A stretch of 64,000 nucleotides of DNA from Metarhizobium sp017305935 (GCF_029601685.1 NZ_JARRIR010000009.1:220612-284611), one strand, 5' to 3'. Counted from the first letter of the stretch, positions 16,056-25,096 are shown. Made by a program: numbers and translations. Notes: generated by a model not told the origin, from the sequence alone.

Positions 16056-17990
16056 TCAGAACTCCTGCCAGTTATCCTGGGCCGCCACGGCGGCATTGCT
16101 GGCGAAGGCGGCCGCGACCTTGCGGCCCAGCGCGCGCACCGGCGAAGCGACCGGAGCTTCGGCGCCGGACACGGTTCGCACCGGGCGGGGTGCGGCAGCG
16201 GCGGTGCCGAGCTTGAACTGCGCCAGCAACTGGTTGAGCGAGGCGACCTCGCGCGCCAGCCCATGGCTGGCAGCTGTCGACTCCTCGACCATGGCCGCGT
16301 TGCGCTGCGTGTCCTGGTCCATCTGATTGACGGCGGTATTGATCTGCTGCAGGCCGGAGGACTGTTCCTGCGCCGCCTCGACGATCGCAGCGATATTGCG
16401 GTCGATGTCGTGAACCTCCGAGACGATGGTCGTGAGCGCCTTGCCGGTCTCGCCGACCAGTTCGACGCCTTCCTGCACCTGGCCGTTCGAGGTGGTGATC
16501 AGCGCCTTGATCTCCTTGGCGGCATGGGCCGAGCGCTGCGCCAGTTCGCGCACTTCCTGGGCGACGACGGCGAAGCCCTTGCCGGCTTCGCCCGCGCGCG
16601 CTGCTTCCACGCCGGCATTCAACGCCAGGAGATTGGTCTGGAAGGCGATTTCGTCAATGACGCCGATGATGTTGGCGATCTCCTCGGAGGACTTTTCGAT
16701 GCGCTCCATCGCGCCGATGGCGCGGCGCACCACCTCGCCGGATTGCTCGGCATCGTGGCGGGCGCGGTTGGCAAGCGCGCCGGCCTCCTGGGCACGGCGG
16801 GTGGAATCCTTGACCGTCGTGGTGATCTGCTCCAGGGCTGCGGCGGTTTCCTCGACGGCCGCCGCCTGCTGCTCGGTGCGCTTGGCAAGATCGTCGGCGG
16901 CCGCACGGATTTCCCTGGCGCCGGCATCGATGCCGCGGGCGTTTTCGGAAACGCTGGCCAGCGCCTCCTGCAGCTTGCCCGCGGATGCGTTGAAATCGCT
17001 GCGCACCGCATCCAGCGTCTCGGTGAACGGCTGTTCGATGCGATAGGAGACGTCGCCGTCCGACAGCTTGGCAAGCGCGATCGCCAGGTTGTCGACGGCA
17101 AAGCGGACATCGGCGGCCTCACGGGCGCGCTGCTCCTCGCGCGCCAGGCGCTCCTTTTCCGACAGGCTGCGATTGGCGTCGGCTTCCTGCTCAAGCCGGA
17201 TGCGCTCGCGCGCATTCTGCAGGAAGACCTCGACAGCCTTGGCCATCTGACCGACCTCGTCGCCGCGCGTCATGCCGGGAATGGCGTCCTGCACATCGCC
17301 GCCGGCGAGGCTGCGCATCCGTTCCTGCAGGCTGCCGAGCGGCCCGGTGATCTCACGCGTGGCGACCAGCAGGCCGGCGCCGAAGGAGGCGGCGAGCGCG
17401 GCCGCGATCACCGCCAGCGAATAGATGACGGTGCTGCTGTTGCCGTCCGAAATCGTTGCCGCCCGCTTTTCCAGCTCGATGCGCAACGCGTCGGTGAAGG
17501 CGCGCAGGCGCTTGCCGAAATCGGCGGCCTGCATATCGAGATCGGCGATCCTTTCGCGGAAGGCCTGCGCCTCGCCCCTGGCGTTTCCATCGGCCAAGGC
17601 TTGCAGAGCCGTCTCGATGCCGTGCATCTCGGCGACGAAACCGTCGATTGCGGCCGCCTTTTCTGGCAGGTGACCCCTGGCTTCGTTCATCCGTTCGTAC
17701 ATCTGTTGCGAATTCGTCTTGAGGTCGTCGAGTGCGAAGCCGATTTCGCCGGATTGCGGATCGTGAAGACCTGTCCTGTAGGCATCGTAGAACAGGCTGA
17801 CGAAATTGCGGTCGGCGCGGGCGATCTGGCGCAGCGCGACCGCATCCGCATTCACGAACCGCGTATAGACCGTGTCGCTGGTCTGGAATTCTCGCCCCAT
17901 ATAGGCTGCACCACCAAGAGCGACCACCGAAACGGCCGTCAGCACCGACAATATTTTGACCTTGATTTTTGCGCTTGTCAGAAAAGACAT
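16056..17990 (-). CDS. Methyl-accepting chemotaxis protein
   Basis: A 644-residue transmembrane chemoreceptor. A first helix lies at about residues 10-30, followed by a four-helix-bundle-like periplasmic sensor with no recognised cofactor motif. A second helix at about 180-205 leads to a HAMP domain (REITGPLGSLQERMRSLAGGD). The signalling domain carries the conserved hairpin tip around EVRELAQRSAHAAKEIKALI (about residue 505). The protein ends in N-W-Q-E-F, which fits the C-terminal pentapeptide that tethers CheR/CheB. The ATG at 17990 is chosen because the N-terminal helix starts right after it and TAAAGGTCAGG precedes it. No other chemotaxis gene is nearby, so it feeds a distant cluster. 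Confidence 0.93.
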   Translation of the reverse strand: MSFLTSAKIKVKILSVLTAVSVVALGGAAYMGREFQTSDTVYTRFVNADAVALRQIARADRNFVSLFYDAYRTGLHDPQSGEIGFALDDLKTNSQQMYERMNEARGHLPEKAAAIDGFVAEMHGIETALQALADGNARGEAQAFRERIADLDMQAADFGKRLRAFTDALRIELEKRAATISDGNSSTVIYSLAVIAAALAASFGAGLLVATREITGPLGSLQERMRSLAGGDVQDAIPGMTRGDEVGQMAKAVEVFLQNARERIRLEQEADANRSLSEKERLAREEQRAREAADVRFAVDNLAIALAKLSDGDVSYRIEQPFTETLDAVRSDFNASAGKLQEALASVSENARGIDAGAREIRAAADDLAKRTEQQAAAVEETAAALEQITTTVKDSTRRAQEAGALANRARHDAEQSGEVVRRAIGAMERIEKSSEEIANIIGVIDEIAFQTNLLALNAGVEAARAGEAGKGFAVVAQEVRELAQRSAHAAKEIKALITTSNGQVQEGVELVGETGKALTTIVSEVHDIDRNIAAIVEAAQEQSSGLQQINTAVNQMDQDTQRNAAMVEESTAASHGLAREVASLNQLLAQFKLGTAAAAPRPVRTVSGAEAPVASPVRALGRKVAAAFASNAAVAAQDNWQEF

Positions 17991-18333
17991 TGCCTGACCT
18001 TTATATCTGAAAATGGCGGTTGCGGTCCGGTCGATGCGCCAATCCCGAAGTCGCCATGGCATGCGGCGGCGAACACGGGGATCGCAAGCATCCGAGGTTT
18101 TCGGCTTGCCGACCGGGACCGCAGACCGAGACATCCGGCCCGCCGCATGTGAGGGATGCCGCTGCAATTCATTCGAGCGACGTGGAGGAAAGCATCGGGT
18201 TCGAATACCCGCGTGGATATCCGGGTTCCCGCATGAGTTGACCCTGGTTGCGGAAAGTAAAGAAAACACTAGCTCTGCAGGACGCGCCGTTTTTGGCTGC
18301 GCAAAAGGGATATGTTTGAGGAAATCGGACAAA
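17991..18333. other. Intergenic region upstream of the chemoreceptor gene
   Basis: A 343-bp gap between the chemoreceptor start and the AraC gene stop, both on the minus strand. It should carry the chemoreceptor promoter and the end of the AraC transcript. I see no gene, repeat or clear hairpin in it. Confidence 0.35.
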
Positions 18334-19344
18334 TTATACCCGGCTGAGCGGCTGTTCCAGCGCGGCGCGCCGCTTCGTATCCGACGGGCTTTCGCCATAG
18401 GCCATGCGGTAGGTCGCGGAAAACCGCCCAAAATGGAAGAAGCCCCATTTCAGACAGATCTCCTTCACGGAGCGGTCGTTCAGCGGATCGGAAAGGTCCG
18501 AGCGCGCCGCCTCCAGACGGATGCCGCGCAGATAGGCCGCCGGCGTCGTGTCCTTGAAAGCGCGAAAGCCGTTTTCCAGCGCCCGCACCGAAATGCCGGC
18601 ATCGGCGGCGACCATGCCCATGGTGATCGGCTTGTCGATATAGGTACGCATGAACTCGACAGCGCGGTGAATGTGGCGTGGCGCGATGAGTGACGGGGTC
18701 TGGTCGAGCAGGTAGGAAAAGCGATGCGGCACGTTGCGCGCCAGAAGATCGGTCAGCGCCTGCGCCAGATGCGCCATGGCCAGCGGCGATTGCAGCAGCG
18801 GCCCGCCATGGCGCATGCCGTCGATCACGGTCTGAAGCAGCATGTCGATCACCTGCCCTTCCCGGGTGGCGGTGTCGAGGATGGGGCGAAGATCGAGCGA
18901 ACCGCTGAACGGCTTGTCGATCAGGGCTGCGACGGTCTGGGAGACCAGCGACCAGTCGAGGAAGACGACATCGTGGACATTGAGGTCGCCGCGCACGAAA
19001 AAGCGCTCCGCCTCGCAATTGTTGGTGAACGTGATGCGGCCGGGAAAGCCCTCGATCGTGGTCTGGCCAAGCCTGGCGTTCAGCGCCCCCATGCGCGGCA
19101 GGGCGATCGACAGCATTTCCGGCGTGTCGCTATTGGAGCGCAGATCCCACTCGCCGCGATAATGGCCGCTGACCAGCGTCATCAGGCCGTTGGAGCGCAA
19201 ATCCGCCCGCCAGCGGAAATCCCGAAGCGCCGTCGTGGGCGCGGCGTCGAAGCCCCCGAATTCCGCAGTCAGCGTATCGTGCATGCTTTCGAAGCCGCTG
19301 CCCTGGAACCGCCATCCGGGTTCCGGTTTGTTCTTGTCCAGCAT
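18334..19344 (-). CDS. AraC family transcriptional regulator
   Basis: A 336-residue regulator. The N-terminal sensor (residues 1 to about 215) has no recognised ligand motif. The C-terminal AraC/XylS DNA-binding domain has two helix-turn-helix units. The first is around residues 235-275 (RAVEFMRTYIDKPITMGMVAADAGISVRALENGFRAF), and the second covers RLEAARSDLSDPLNDRSVKEICLKWGFFHFGRFSATYRMAYGESP. Within that second unit, the G-F-x-x-x-x-x-F-x-x-x-Y signature is intact. The start ATG follows GGGAGGAATGTCGG. It has no clear target; the nearest divergent gene is the LuxR-type regulator 591 bp away. Confidence 0.9.
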   Translation of the reverse strand: MLDKNKPEPGWRFQGSGFESMHDTLTAEFGGFDAAPTTALRDFRWRADLRSNGLMTLVSGHYRGEWDLRSNSDTPEMLSIALPRMGALNARLGQTTIEGFPGRITFTNNCEAERFFVRGDLNVHDVVFLDWSLVSQTVAALIDKPFSGSLDLRPILDTATREGQVIDMLLQTVIDGMRHGGPLLQSPLAMAHLAQALTDLLARNVPHRFSYLLDQTPSLIAPRHIHRAVEFMRTYIDKPITMGMVAADAGISVRALENGFRAFKDTTPAAYLRGIRLEAARSDLSDPLNDRSVKEICLKWGFFHFGRFSATYRMAYGESPSDTKRRAALEQPLSRV

Positions 19345-19935
19345 TTTCCGACATTCCTCCCCTCATGCCTGCAGTCTTTTCTTTCACCGCCCCCGTCATC
19401 ACCGGCCGATGGCTTTGCCCGACCACCTCCTCCAGATGCCTGCGGTCGGCTTGCAGCCCGCGATGTTCACTCCCTCCGTATTGCGCGGCGGCGGCTTGTT
19501 TCCCGTCGGCGTCGGCGAAACAGCGGACATGGAATCGATGTCCATGCTCCGTGTCGGTCTGTCACCCCGCTACCGGGCAACGGGCCGGTCCGCCATTTTC
19601 GCCGCAGCCGGCGACCGCGCAAACCGCTAGGGTAAACACTTGTTAATCGCGTCGCAGAACAATAGAATTCGGCGCAAATCAAAGGTTTGGTGGGCTATTC
19701 CCATCGGATGCGCCGATTTTGCCAGTTGTTCCAGCCTCTTATCCAATAGCTTTACCGGGCGGTTTTGAAAGTTCCGGCCTCCTTCCTTGCTCAAAAGCTC
19801 GCCACAGGCGAATTTATCGAACGAAATACAATCAATGCGTTTGTTCGATCGTCCCGAATAGCTCTTGCAACTTGCGATATGGCAATCGTAATATTGGCGG
19901 GCGGCAGGCAGAACAGTTCATCGCTTCGGGTCGGA
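19345..19935. other. Long divergent intergenic region between araC-type and luxR-type genes
   Basis: A 591-bp gap with no convincing gene. The part from about 19620 to 19935 is clearly AT-richer than the rest of the window. It contains a short inverted repeat ATCGG-N5-CCGAT at 19703-19717, and runs such as AATACAATCAATGCG at 19824-19838. It should hold both divergent promoters. The local base composition suggests either an unusually long regulatory region or a small acquired segment. Confidence 0.4.
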
Positions 19936-20661
19936 ATGCATAACAAATACCTTTTCCTATCGGAAAAAGCCGTCGAGCAGATACGATCAGCGAAAGACAA
20001 GGACGAACTCGGAAACGCGATTTCCCGGGCATTGGGAGATCTGGGTTTTCAGTCCTTCCATTTCAGTTGCTTCAAGAAGGACAAGGACGAACTGGTTTAC
20101 GATCCCACCTGCTGCGCCTGGGCCGGGGATTTTTTCGAGGCCTATCGCCGCGAGGACTGGAACGCGGCCAATCCGCTGCTGAGACGCTCGATACTGGAAT
20201 GCAACACCTTCGCCTGGAGTGCGGCCGACAATCCCACCGACACCGATTACCAGCGCTACATGGGTTTTCTGCGCGATGGCGGCATCCAGAGCGGCGTCAT
20301 CGTCCATGTCGCCACCGGCAATACCATGAGTGGTATCTCCGCCGAGATGGCGACGGCGCAGAGCTTTTCACTTGATATCGTCAAAGCCGTGTCGATCGTC
20401 ACCCAGGCGGCGATGATGCGTGCCGAACTGCTCGGCATCGGCAAGGCTTCGGCCATCGAGGAGAGCATTGCCGGGCGGCTTCTCACCGCCACCCAGCTTG
20501 AGATCCTTAAATGGGCGGCGGAGGGAAAATCCAACAGCGACATCGCCACGATCATGGGCATGTCGAAGCGCGGCATCGACTATCACATGGGGGAAATCCT
20601 GCGCAAACTGGGTGTCGCCACCCGGATCCAGGCGATTTCCACCTATTTTGGACAGCGCTGA
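19936..20661 (+). CDS. LuxR family transcriptional regulator with autoinducer-binding domain (solo)
   Basis: A 241-residue protein of the size of TraR/LuxR. Residues about 15-150 form an autoinducer-binding-type domain: a YRREDWNAANPLL segment and NTFAWSA. The Trp and Tyr positions fit the family. The acidic D-P that contacts the acyl-homoserine-lactone amide is N-P here. The C-terminal LuxR helix-turn-helix is intact (LTATQLEILKWAAEGKSNSDIATIMGMSKRGIDYHMGEILRKL). No luxI-type synthase is in the window, so it is a solo receptor that may sense foreign or non-acyl-lactone signals. The ATG at 19936 is chosen by domain length; an in-frame ATG lies 57 bp upstream. Confidence 0.87.
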   Translation: MHNKYLFLSEKAVEQIRSAKDKDELGNAISRALGDLGFQSFHFSCFKKDKDELVYDPTCCAWAGDFFEAYRREDWNAANPLLRRSILECNTFAWSAADNPTDTDYQRYMGFLRDGGIQSGVIVHVATGNTMSGISAEMATAQSFSLDIVKAVSIVTQAAMMRAELLGIGKASAIEESIAGRLLTATQLEILKWAAEGKSNSDIATIMGMSKRGIDYHMGEILRKLGVATRIQAISTYFGQR

Positions 20662-20673
20662 CAGCAAACGCCG

Positions 20674-21531
20674 TCAGGCCGAGCCGACATAGTCGAGGCC
20701 GATGTCCAATGTCGGGGCGCTGTGGGTGATCCAGCCGACCGAGAGCAGGTCGACGCCGCTTTCGGCAATCGCGGCGGCAGTCGCCGGCGTGATGCCGCCG
20801 GAGGCCTCGGCAATCGCCCTGTTATCGATAATGCCGACCGCCTCGCGCAGCAGGTCGGGCGTCATGTTGTCGAGCAGCACGGCATCGACGCCCTCGCCCA
20901 TCACCTCGCGCAACTGGTCGAGCGTATCGACCTCAACCTCGATCTTGACGAGATGGCCGACATTGGCCTTGGCGCGGCGGATCGCCTCTTTTACGCCGCC
21001 GGCAATGGCGACGTGGTTGTCCTTGATCAGCACGGCATCATAGAGCGCGAAGCGATGGTTCATGCCGCCGCCGGCGCGCACCGCCTGCTTTTCCAGCGCC
21101 CGCAGGCCCGGCGTCGTCTTGCGGGTGCAGACGACGGAGGCCTTGGTGCCGGCAACGGCCGCGACGATGCCGGCGGTGACGCTGGCGATGCCGGAGAGAT
21201 GGCCGAGGAAATTCAGCGCCGTGCGCTCGCCCGTCAGCAGCAGCCGCGACGGCCCCTCGACGGTGAGGATGCGCTCGCCCGGCGACAGCCTTGCGCCATC
21301 GCTAACATGGCGGGTGACGGTGAGCCCCGGATCGACCAGCCGGAAGGCCAGTTCGGCGGCATCGAGGCCGGCGACCACCCCCGGCTGGCGTGCCGCCGCC
21401 ACCAGCGTCGAGCGATGCCCGGCCGGGATGACCGCATTCGAGGTGATATCGCCGGCAAGGCCGAGATCCTCGATCAGCGCGGCGCGCACGATGGGTTCGA
21501 GGATCACATGCGGCAGGGGAGCAAGAAACAT
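20674..21531 (-). CDS. nadC: Nicotinate-nucleotide pyrophosphorylase (carboxylating)
   Basis: A 285-residue quinolinate phosphoribosyltransferase. It converts quinolinate and PRPP to nicotinate mononucleotide, CO2 and PPi. The family features are clear: EDLGLAGDITSNAVIP near the N-terminus, GERTALNFLGHLSGIAS, TRKTTPGLRALEKQAVRAGGGMNHRFALYDAVLIKDNH, and C-terminal VLLDNM and EASGGITP. The ATG at 21531 is separated from the nadB stop by one base (TGA-G-ATG), so translation is coupled. It is the last gene of the nadA-nadB-nadC operon. It converges with the luxR-type gene 12 bp away. Confidence 0.96.
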   Translation of the reverse strand: MFLAPLPHVILEPIVRAALIEDLGLAGDITSNAVIPAGHRSTLVAAARQPGVVAGLDAAELAFRLVDPGLTVTRHVSDGARLSPGERILTVEGPSRLLLTGERTALNFLGHLSGIASVTAGIVAAVAGTKASVVCTRKTTPGLRALEKQAVRAGGGMNHRFALYDAVLIKDNHVAIAGGVKEAIRRAKANVGHLVKIEVEVDTLDQLREVMGEGVDAVLLDNMTPDLLREAVGIIDNRAIAEASGGITPATAAAIAESGVDLLSVGWITHSAPTLDIGLDYVGSA

Positions 21532-21532
21532 C

Positions 21533-23074
21533 TCAGGCACTCCGGGCAAGGGGATGGGTGAGCGCCGCGCCGGCATGGGCGCAGACTTCGGCAAAGGTCA
21601 TCCGCCGCCGCGCAGGCAACGAAGCGGTCAAGGGATAATCGGTACGGGCATGGGCGCCGCGCGATTCCGCGCGCAGCAGCGCGAAGACGGCGATGGAGAG
21701 CGCCACCATGGCCGGATCGGCGGCAGTCCCTTCCGCCTCCACCAGCGGCAGCAGGGCTTTGACGGCGTCGCGCAGGTTTTCGCCGTCGCGCAGGACCGAG
21801 AGGTGGCGTGACACCACGGCACGCACCGCCGCCGGATCGGCTGATGGCGGCAGGGTCGAATCCACAAACGGCCGGACTTCGCCGACCGGCTGACCAGCAA
21901 TATCCTCGGCGGCGTTCAGGCCCATGACCGCCGCTTCGAGCAGCGAGTTGCTGGCCAGCCGGTTGGCGCCGTGCAGGCCGGTCGCGCCGGCCTCGCCGAC
22001 GACCCAGAGGCCTTCGACGGAACTGCGCCCGTCGAGACCGGTGGCGACGCCGCCCATGTGGTAATGCACGGCCGGGCGCACCGGGATCGGCTGGCGGGCC
22101 GGATCGATGCCGGCCTGCCGGCATAGCCCGTCGATGCGCGGAAAACGCGCCGCGAAGCGATCGCCCAGCGCAGGACGCGCATCGAGGAAGACGCGACCGC
22201 CCCGGGCGATCTCGGCGCTGATGGCGCGCGCCACGATATCGCGCGGCGCAAGTTCCGCGCCCGGCCGGTCGGCCATGAAGCGTTCGCCGCGCTCGTTGAT
22301 GAGGATCGCGCCCTCGCCGCGCACGGCCTCGCTGACCAGTCCCAGCGGACGGCCGGGACCGTCGAGCGCGGTCGGGTGGAACTGCACGAATTCCATATCC
22401 GAAAGCACTGCGCCTGCGCGCGCGGCAAGCCCGATGCCCTGCCCCCAGTTGCCGGAGGGGTTGGTGGTCGCCTCGTAGAGACCGCCGAGCCCGCCGGTTG
22501 CAAGGACGACATGCGCGGTCGGCAGCAAGGCCGCGCCGCCGGCATGGTTGCCGAGCAGCCCGGCGATTTTTCCGTCCCGCATCACGAGGCGGCGCACCTC
22601 GAAACCGGAGAGAACAGCGATCGACGGCGTGTTTTTGACAGCGGCGATCAGCGGTCGGATGATCGCGGCCCCGGAACTGTCGCCCTCGGCATGGAGAATG
22701 CGGCGGCGGCTGTGCGCGGCCTCTAGCCCCAGGGCATAAGCACCATCCGCATCACGGTCGAAGCGGACGCCGAAGGCTTCCAGACGGGCGACGAGATCGG
22801 GCGCCCGCGCCAGAATGGCGGAGGCTGCGGCCTCGTCGCAAAGCCCGGCGCCGGCGGCGAGCGTATCGGCCAGATGCAGGCCGACGCCATCATCCGCGCC
22901 GATGGCGGCGGCGAGGCCGCCCTGCGCCCAGGCGCTCGACGTTTCCTCGCCAAGCCCGGCGCGGGTGATCAGCACGACGGGACGCGGGGCGAGCGCCAAC
23001 GCCGTCATCAGCCCGGCCAACCCGCTGCCAACCACGGCAACGCGGCCGGCGAGCCTGTCCAAAAATTCGGTCAT
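21533..23074 (-). CDS. nadB: L-aspartate oxidase
   Basis: A 513-residue flavoprotein that oxidises L-aspartate to iminosuccinate, the first step of de novo NAD synthesis. FAD-binding features are VAVVGSGLAGLMTALALA at the N-terminus, SSAWAQGGLAAAIG, and the C-terminal GLWVVGEAGATGLHGANRLASNSLLE. The substrate and catalytic segment HYHMGGVATGLDG is also present. Its length matches the family. It overlaps the nadA stop by ATGA and is followed by nadC after one base. The iminosuccinate passes to NadA. The operon is probably repressed by NadQ when NAD is ample. Confidence 0.96.
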   Translation of the reverse strand: MTEFLDRLAGRVAVVGSGLAGLMTALALAPRPVVLITRAGLGEETSSAWAQGGLAAAIGADDGVGLHLADTLAAGAGLCDEAAASAILARAPDLVARLEAFGVRFDRDADGAYALGLEAAHSRRRILHAEGDSSGAAIIRPLIAAVKNTPSIAVLSGFEVRRLVMRDGKIAGLLGNHAGGAALLPTAHVVLATGGLGGLYEATTNPSGNWGQGIGLAARAGAVLSDMEFVQFHPTALDGPGRPLGLVSEAVRGEGAILINERGERFMADRPGAELAPRDIVARAISAEIARGGRVFLDARPALGDRFAARFPRIDGLCRQAGIDPARQPIPVRPAVHYHMGGVATGLDGRSSVEGLWVVGEAGATGLHGANRLASNSLLEAAVMGLNAAEDIAGQPVGEVRPFVDSTLPPSADPAAVRAVVSRHLSVLRDGENLRDAVKALLPLVEAEGTAADPAMVALSIAVFALLRAESRGAHARTDYPLTASLPARRRMTFAEVCAHAGAALTHPLARSA

Positions 23075-24042
23075 ATCGCAAGCATCCTTTCCACTGCGCG
23101 GCGCGCGCCCTCGGCGACAGCGGGATCGACCGTCACTTCATGGCGGTTTTCCTCCAGCGCGGTGCGGATATTGGCGAGCGTGATGCGCTTCATATGCGGA
23201 CACAGATTGCAGGGGCGGATGAACTCCACCTCCGGATGCTGCACGGCGACATTGTCGCTCATCGAGCATTCGGTGAGCAGCACGACGCGGGCCGGCTTCT
23301 TGTCACTGACATAATCCGACATGACCGCCGTCGAGCCGGCGAAATCGGCTTCCGCCACCACCTCCGGCGGGCATTCGGGATGGGCGAGCACGACGACGCC
23401 GGGATGGGCCTCGCGCAGGTCGCGCACATCCTGCGCGTTGAACAGCTCATGCACCTCGCAATGGCCATGCCAGGCGAGGATTTCCACATCCGTCTCCCGC
23501 GCCACATTGCGCGCCAGATATTCGTCGGGGATCATCAGCACCTTGGGCACGCCGAGCGACTCCACCACCTTGCGGGCATTGCCCGAGGTGCAGCAGATGT
23601 CGGAGGCCGCCTTCACCGCCGCCGAGGTGTTGACATAGGTGATGATCGGCACGCCGGGATGGGCCTGTCGCAGCAGCGCCACGTCCTCCGGCGTGATCGA
23701 ATCCGCCAGCGAACAGCCCGCCTGCATGTCGGGGATCAGCACCGTCTTCGAGGGGTTCAGGAGTTTTGCTGTCTCGGCCATGAAATGCACCCCGGCCAGC
23801 ACGATGACATCGGCATCGACCTCCACCGCCTTGCGCGCCAGCGCCAGGCTGTCGCCGACGATATCGGCGACGCCGTGGAAAATATCCGGCGTCTGGTAGT
23901 TGTGGGCGAGGATCACCGCATTGCGGCGGCGCTTCAGGTCGAGGATGGCCTCGACATCGGCCTCGTGCGACATCCACTCCGCCCGGGGCATGACGCGGCT
24001 GACACGATGATAGAGCGAGGCTGCGGAAACCGGGGAATTCAT
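23071..24042 (-). CDS. nadA: Quinolinate synthase
   Basis: A 323-residue iron-sulfur enzyme that condenses iminosuccinate with dihydroxyacetone phosphate to quinolinate. Typical segments are AVILAHNYQTPDIF, VLAGVHFMAETAKLLNP, DMQAGCSLAD and a VTYVNTSA-like ITYVNTSAAVKA. The three cluster cysteines are expected in GCSL, HPECPP and the C-terminal CNLCPHMKRITL. The start ATG follows AAAGGAGTCGCC. It is the first gene of the operon, and two NadQ-type operators lie 14-66 bp upstream, between it and nadQ. Confidence 0.96.
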   Translation of the reverse strand: MNSPVSAASLYHRVSRVMPRAEWMSHEADVEAILDLKRRRNAVILAHNYQTPDIFHGVADIVGDSLALARKAVEVDADVIVLAGVHFMAETAKLLNPSKTVLIPDMQAGCSLADSITPEDVALLRQAHPGVPIITYVNTSAAVKAASDICCTSGNARKVVESLGVPKVLMIPDEYLARNVARETDVEILAWHGHCEVHELFNAQDVRDLREAHPGVVVLAHPECPPEVVAEADFAGSTAVMSDYVSDKKPARVVLLTECSMSDNVAVQHPEVEFIRPCNLCPHMKRITLANIRTALEENRHEVTVDPAVAEGARRAVERMLAI

Positions 24043-24055
24043 GGCGACTCCTTTT

Positions 24056-24074
24056 TATACTCGTTTTGAGTATA
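24056..24074. promoter_or_regulatory. NadQ-type operator 1 upstream of nadA
   Basis: A perfect inverted repeat TATACTC-N5-GAGTATA (24056-24062 and 24068-24074), starting 14 bp upstream of the nadA start codon. Position and symmetry fit a repressor site that overlaps the transcription start. Confidence 0.85.
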
Positions 24075-24089
24075 TCCGGGACGCAGTGT

Positions 24090-24108
24090 TATTCTCGATT
24101 TGAGTTTA
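24090..24108. promoter_or_regulatory. NadQ-type operator 2 upstream of nadA
   Basis: TATTCTC-N5-GAGTTTA, a second copy of the same 7-5-7 inverted repeat with one change in each half. Its centre is 34 bp from that of operator 1. Paired sites of this kind suggest cooperative binding. Confidence 0.75.
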
Positions 24109-24110
24109 TG

Positions 24111-25010
24111 TCAATTGCGGGAAAGAGGGAGTTTCGTGCCCGACATGGCCCTCTCTTCGAGCACGGCATGGCGATAGCGAAACAGCTTGGCCGGCCGGCC
24201 GCCGGTGCCACTGGTCATCTCGCCGGTTTCCTCGATCAGTTCCTGCTGGTCGATCAGGCGGCGGAAATTCGGCTTGTGCAGGGTCAGCCCCGCCAAGGCC
24301 TCCACCGAGCGCTGCAATTGCAGCAGGGTGAAATTCTCCGGCATCAATTCGAAAACGACCGGACGGTATTTGATCTTGGCGCGCAGCCGGGCGATGCCGG
24401 TGGCGAGGATGCGGCGGTGATCGGCAAACATCGGCCGGCCGCCGGCCGGATGTGCCGCGCCGCCGGCTTCCGCCACCAGCCCGGCCTCATACATCAGCTC
24501 GTAGCGCTGCAGCACCAGATCCTCGTTCCAGGCCGCCCCCGCAAGCCCGAAGGTGAAATCCACTCGCCGCTGGCGAAGGTCGCGCCGCTTCGGTTCCGCG
24601 CCCGCCCATTCCGTCAGCCGCGCGGCGATGCCGTCCAGAATTTTCGGCCGGCCCTGGCGGTGATCCTCCCACGGGAAATAATCGTACCAGCCGTGCCAGC
24701 CGGGACGGCCCGCCCCCGGCGCCGCCTGCTCGCGCACCAGGCCGAGATAGCTGATCGAGATCGTCCGCCCCGTCGCTTCGTCGGTGCGGTCGCGGTCGGC
24801 AAAGGTGTAGAGCTGTTCGAGATAGCCGATCGGATGGCCGGTCTGGTCGCCGACCCATTCGCGCAAACCCGCCTGTAGGCTGCGATGGCCAAGCTCGAAC
24901 GGGCCGGAGGGCAAGGCAAACCCGCCCTGCACCGTCATCACCCGCGGCGCGTCGCCGGTGACCGCCGCCAGCACCGCGATGAGTTCAGCATGGGCAAGTC
25001 CAGTGGTCAC
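24111..25010 (-). CDS. nadQ: NadQ/NrtR-type regulator of NAD synthesis (degenerate Nudix domain plus winged helix)
   Basis: A 299-residue protein. The N-terminal half looks like a Nudix hydrolase. At the Nudix box position it reads GPFELGHRSLQAGLREWVGDQTG, where the catalytic E-E pair is lost, so it should bind rather than cleave an NAD-related ligand. The C-terminal part has the winged-helix segment LTLHKPNFRRLIDQQELIEETG and GRPAKLFRYR found in NrtR-like regulators. In Rhizobiales this family (COG4111, NadQ) is predicted to repress nadABC. The GTG at 25010 is chosen because GAGGATAGGACC precedes it and the domain starts there. It lies directly upstream of nadA with the operators between. 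Confidence 0.85.
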   Translation of the reverse strand: MTTGLAHAELIAVLAAVTGDAPRVMTVQGGFALPSGPFELGHRSLQAGLREWVGDQTGHPIGYLEQLYTFADRDRTDEATGRTISISYLGLVREQAAPGAGRPGWHGWYDYFPWEDHRQGRPKILDGIAARLTEWAGAEPKRRDLRQRRVDFTFGLAGAAWNEDLVLQRYELMYEAGLVAEAGGAAHPAGGRPMFADHRRILATGIARLRAKIKYRPVVFELMPENFTLLQLQRSVEALAGLTLHKPNFRRLIDQQELIEETGEMTSGTGGRPAKLFRYRHAVLEERAMSGTKLPLSRN

Positions 25011-25096
25011 GACGGTCCTATCCTCAAACGATAAAATGGCTTTTCGCTTTTGCCATATCCGCTGGAAGAAGCCAACGCGATGCCACCCCGACTTGC

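Noticed and set aside
19703..19717. ATCGG-N5-CCGAT as a lux box for the LuxR-type regulator
   Set aside because: It is shorter than the usual 18-20 bp lux box, and such 5-bp repeats occur by chance.
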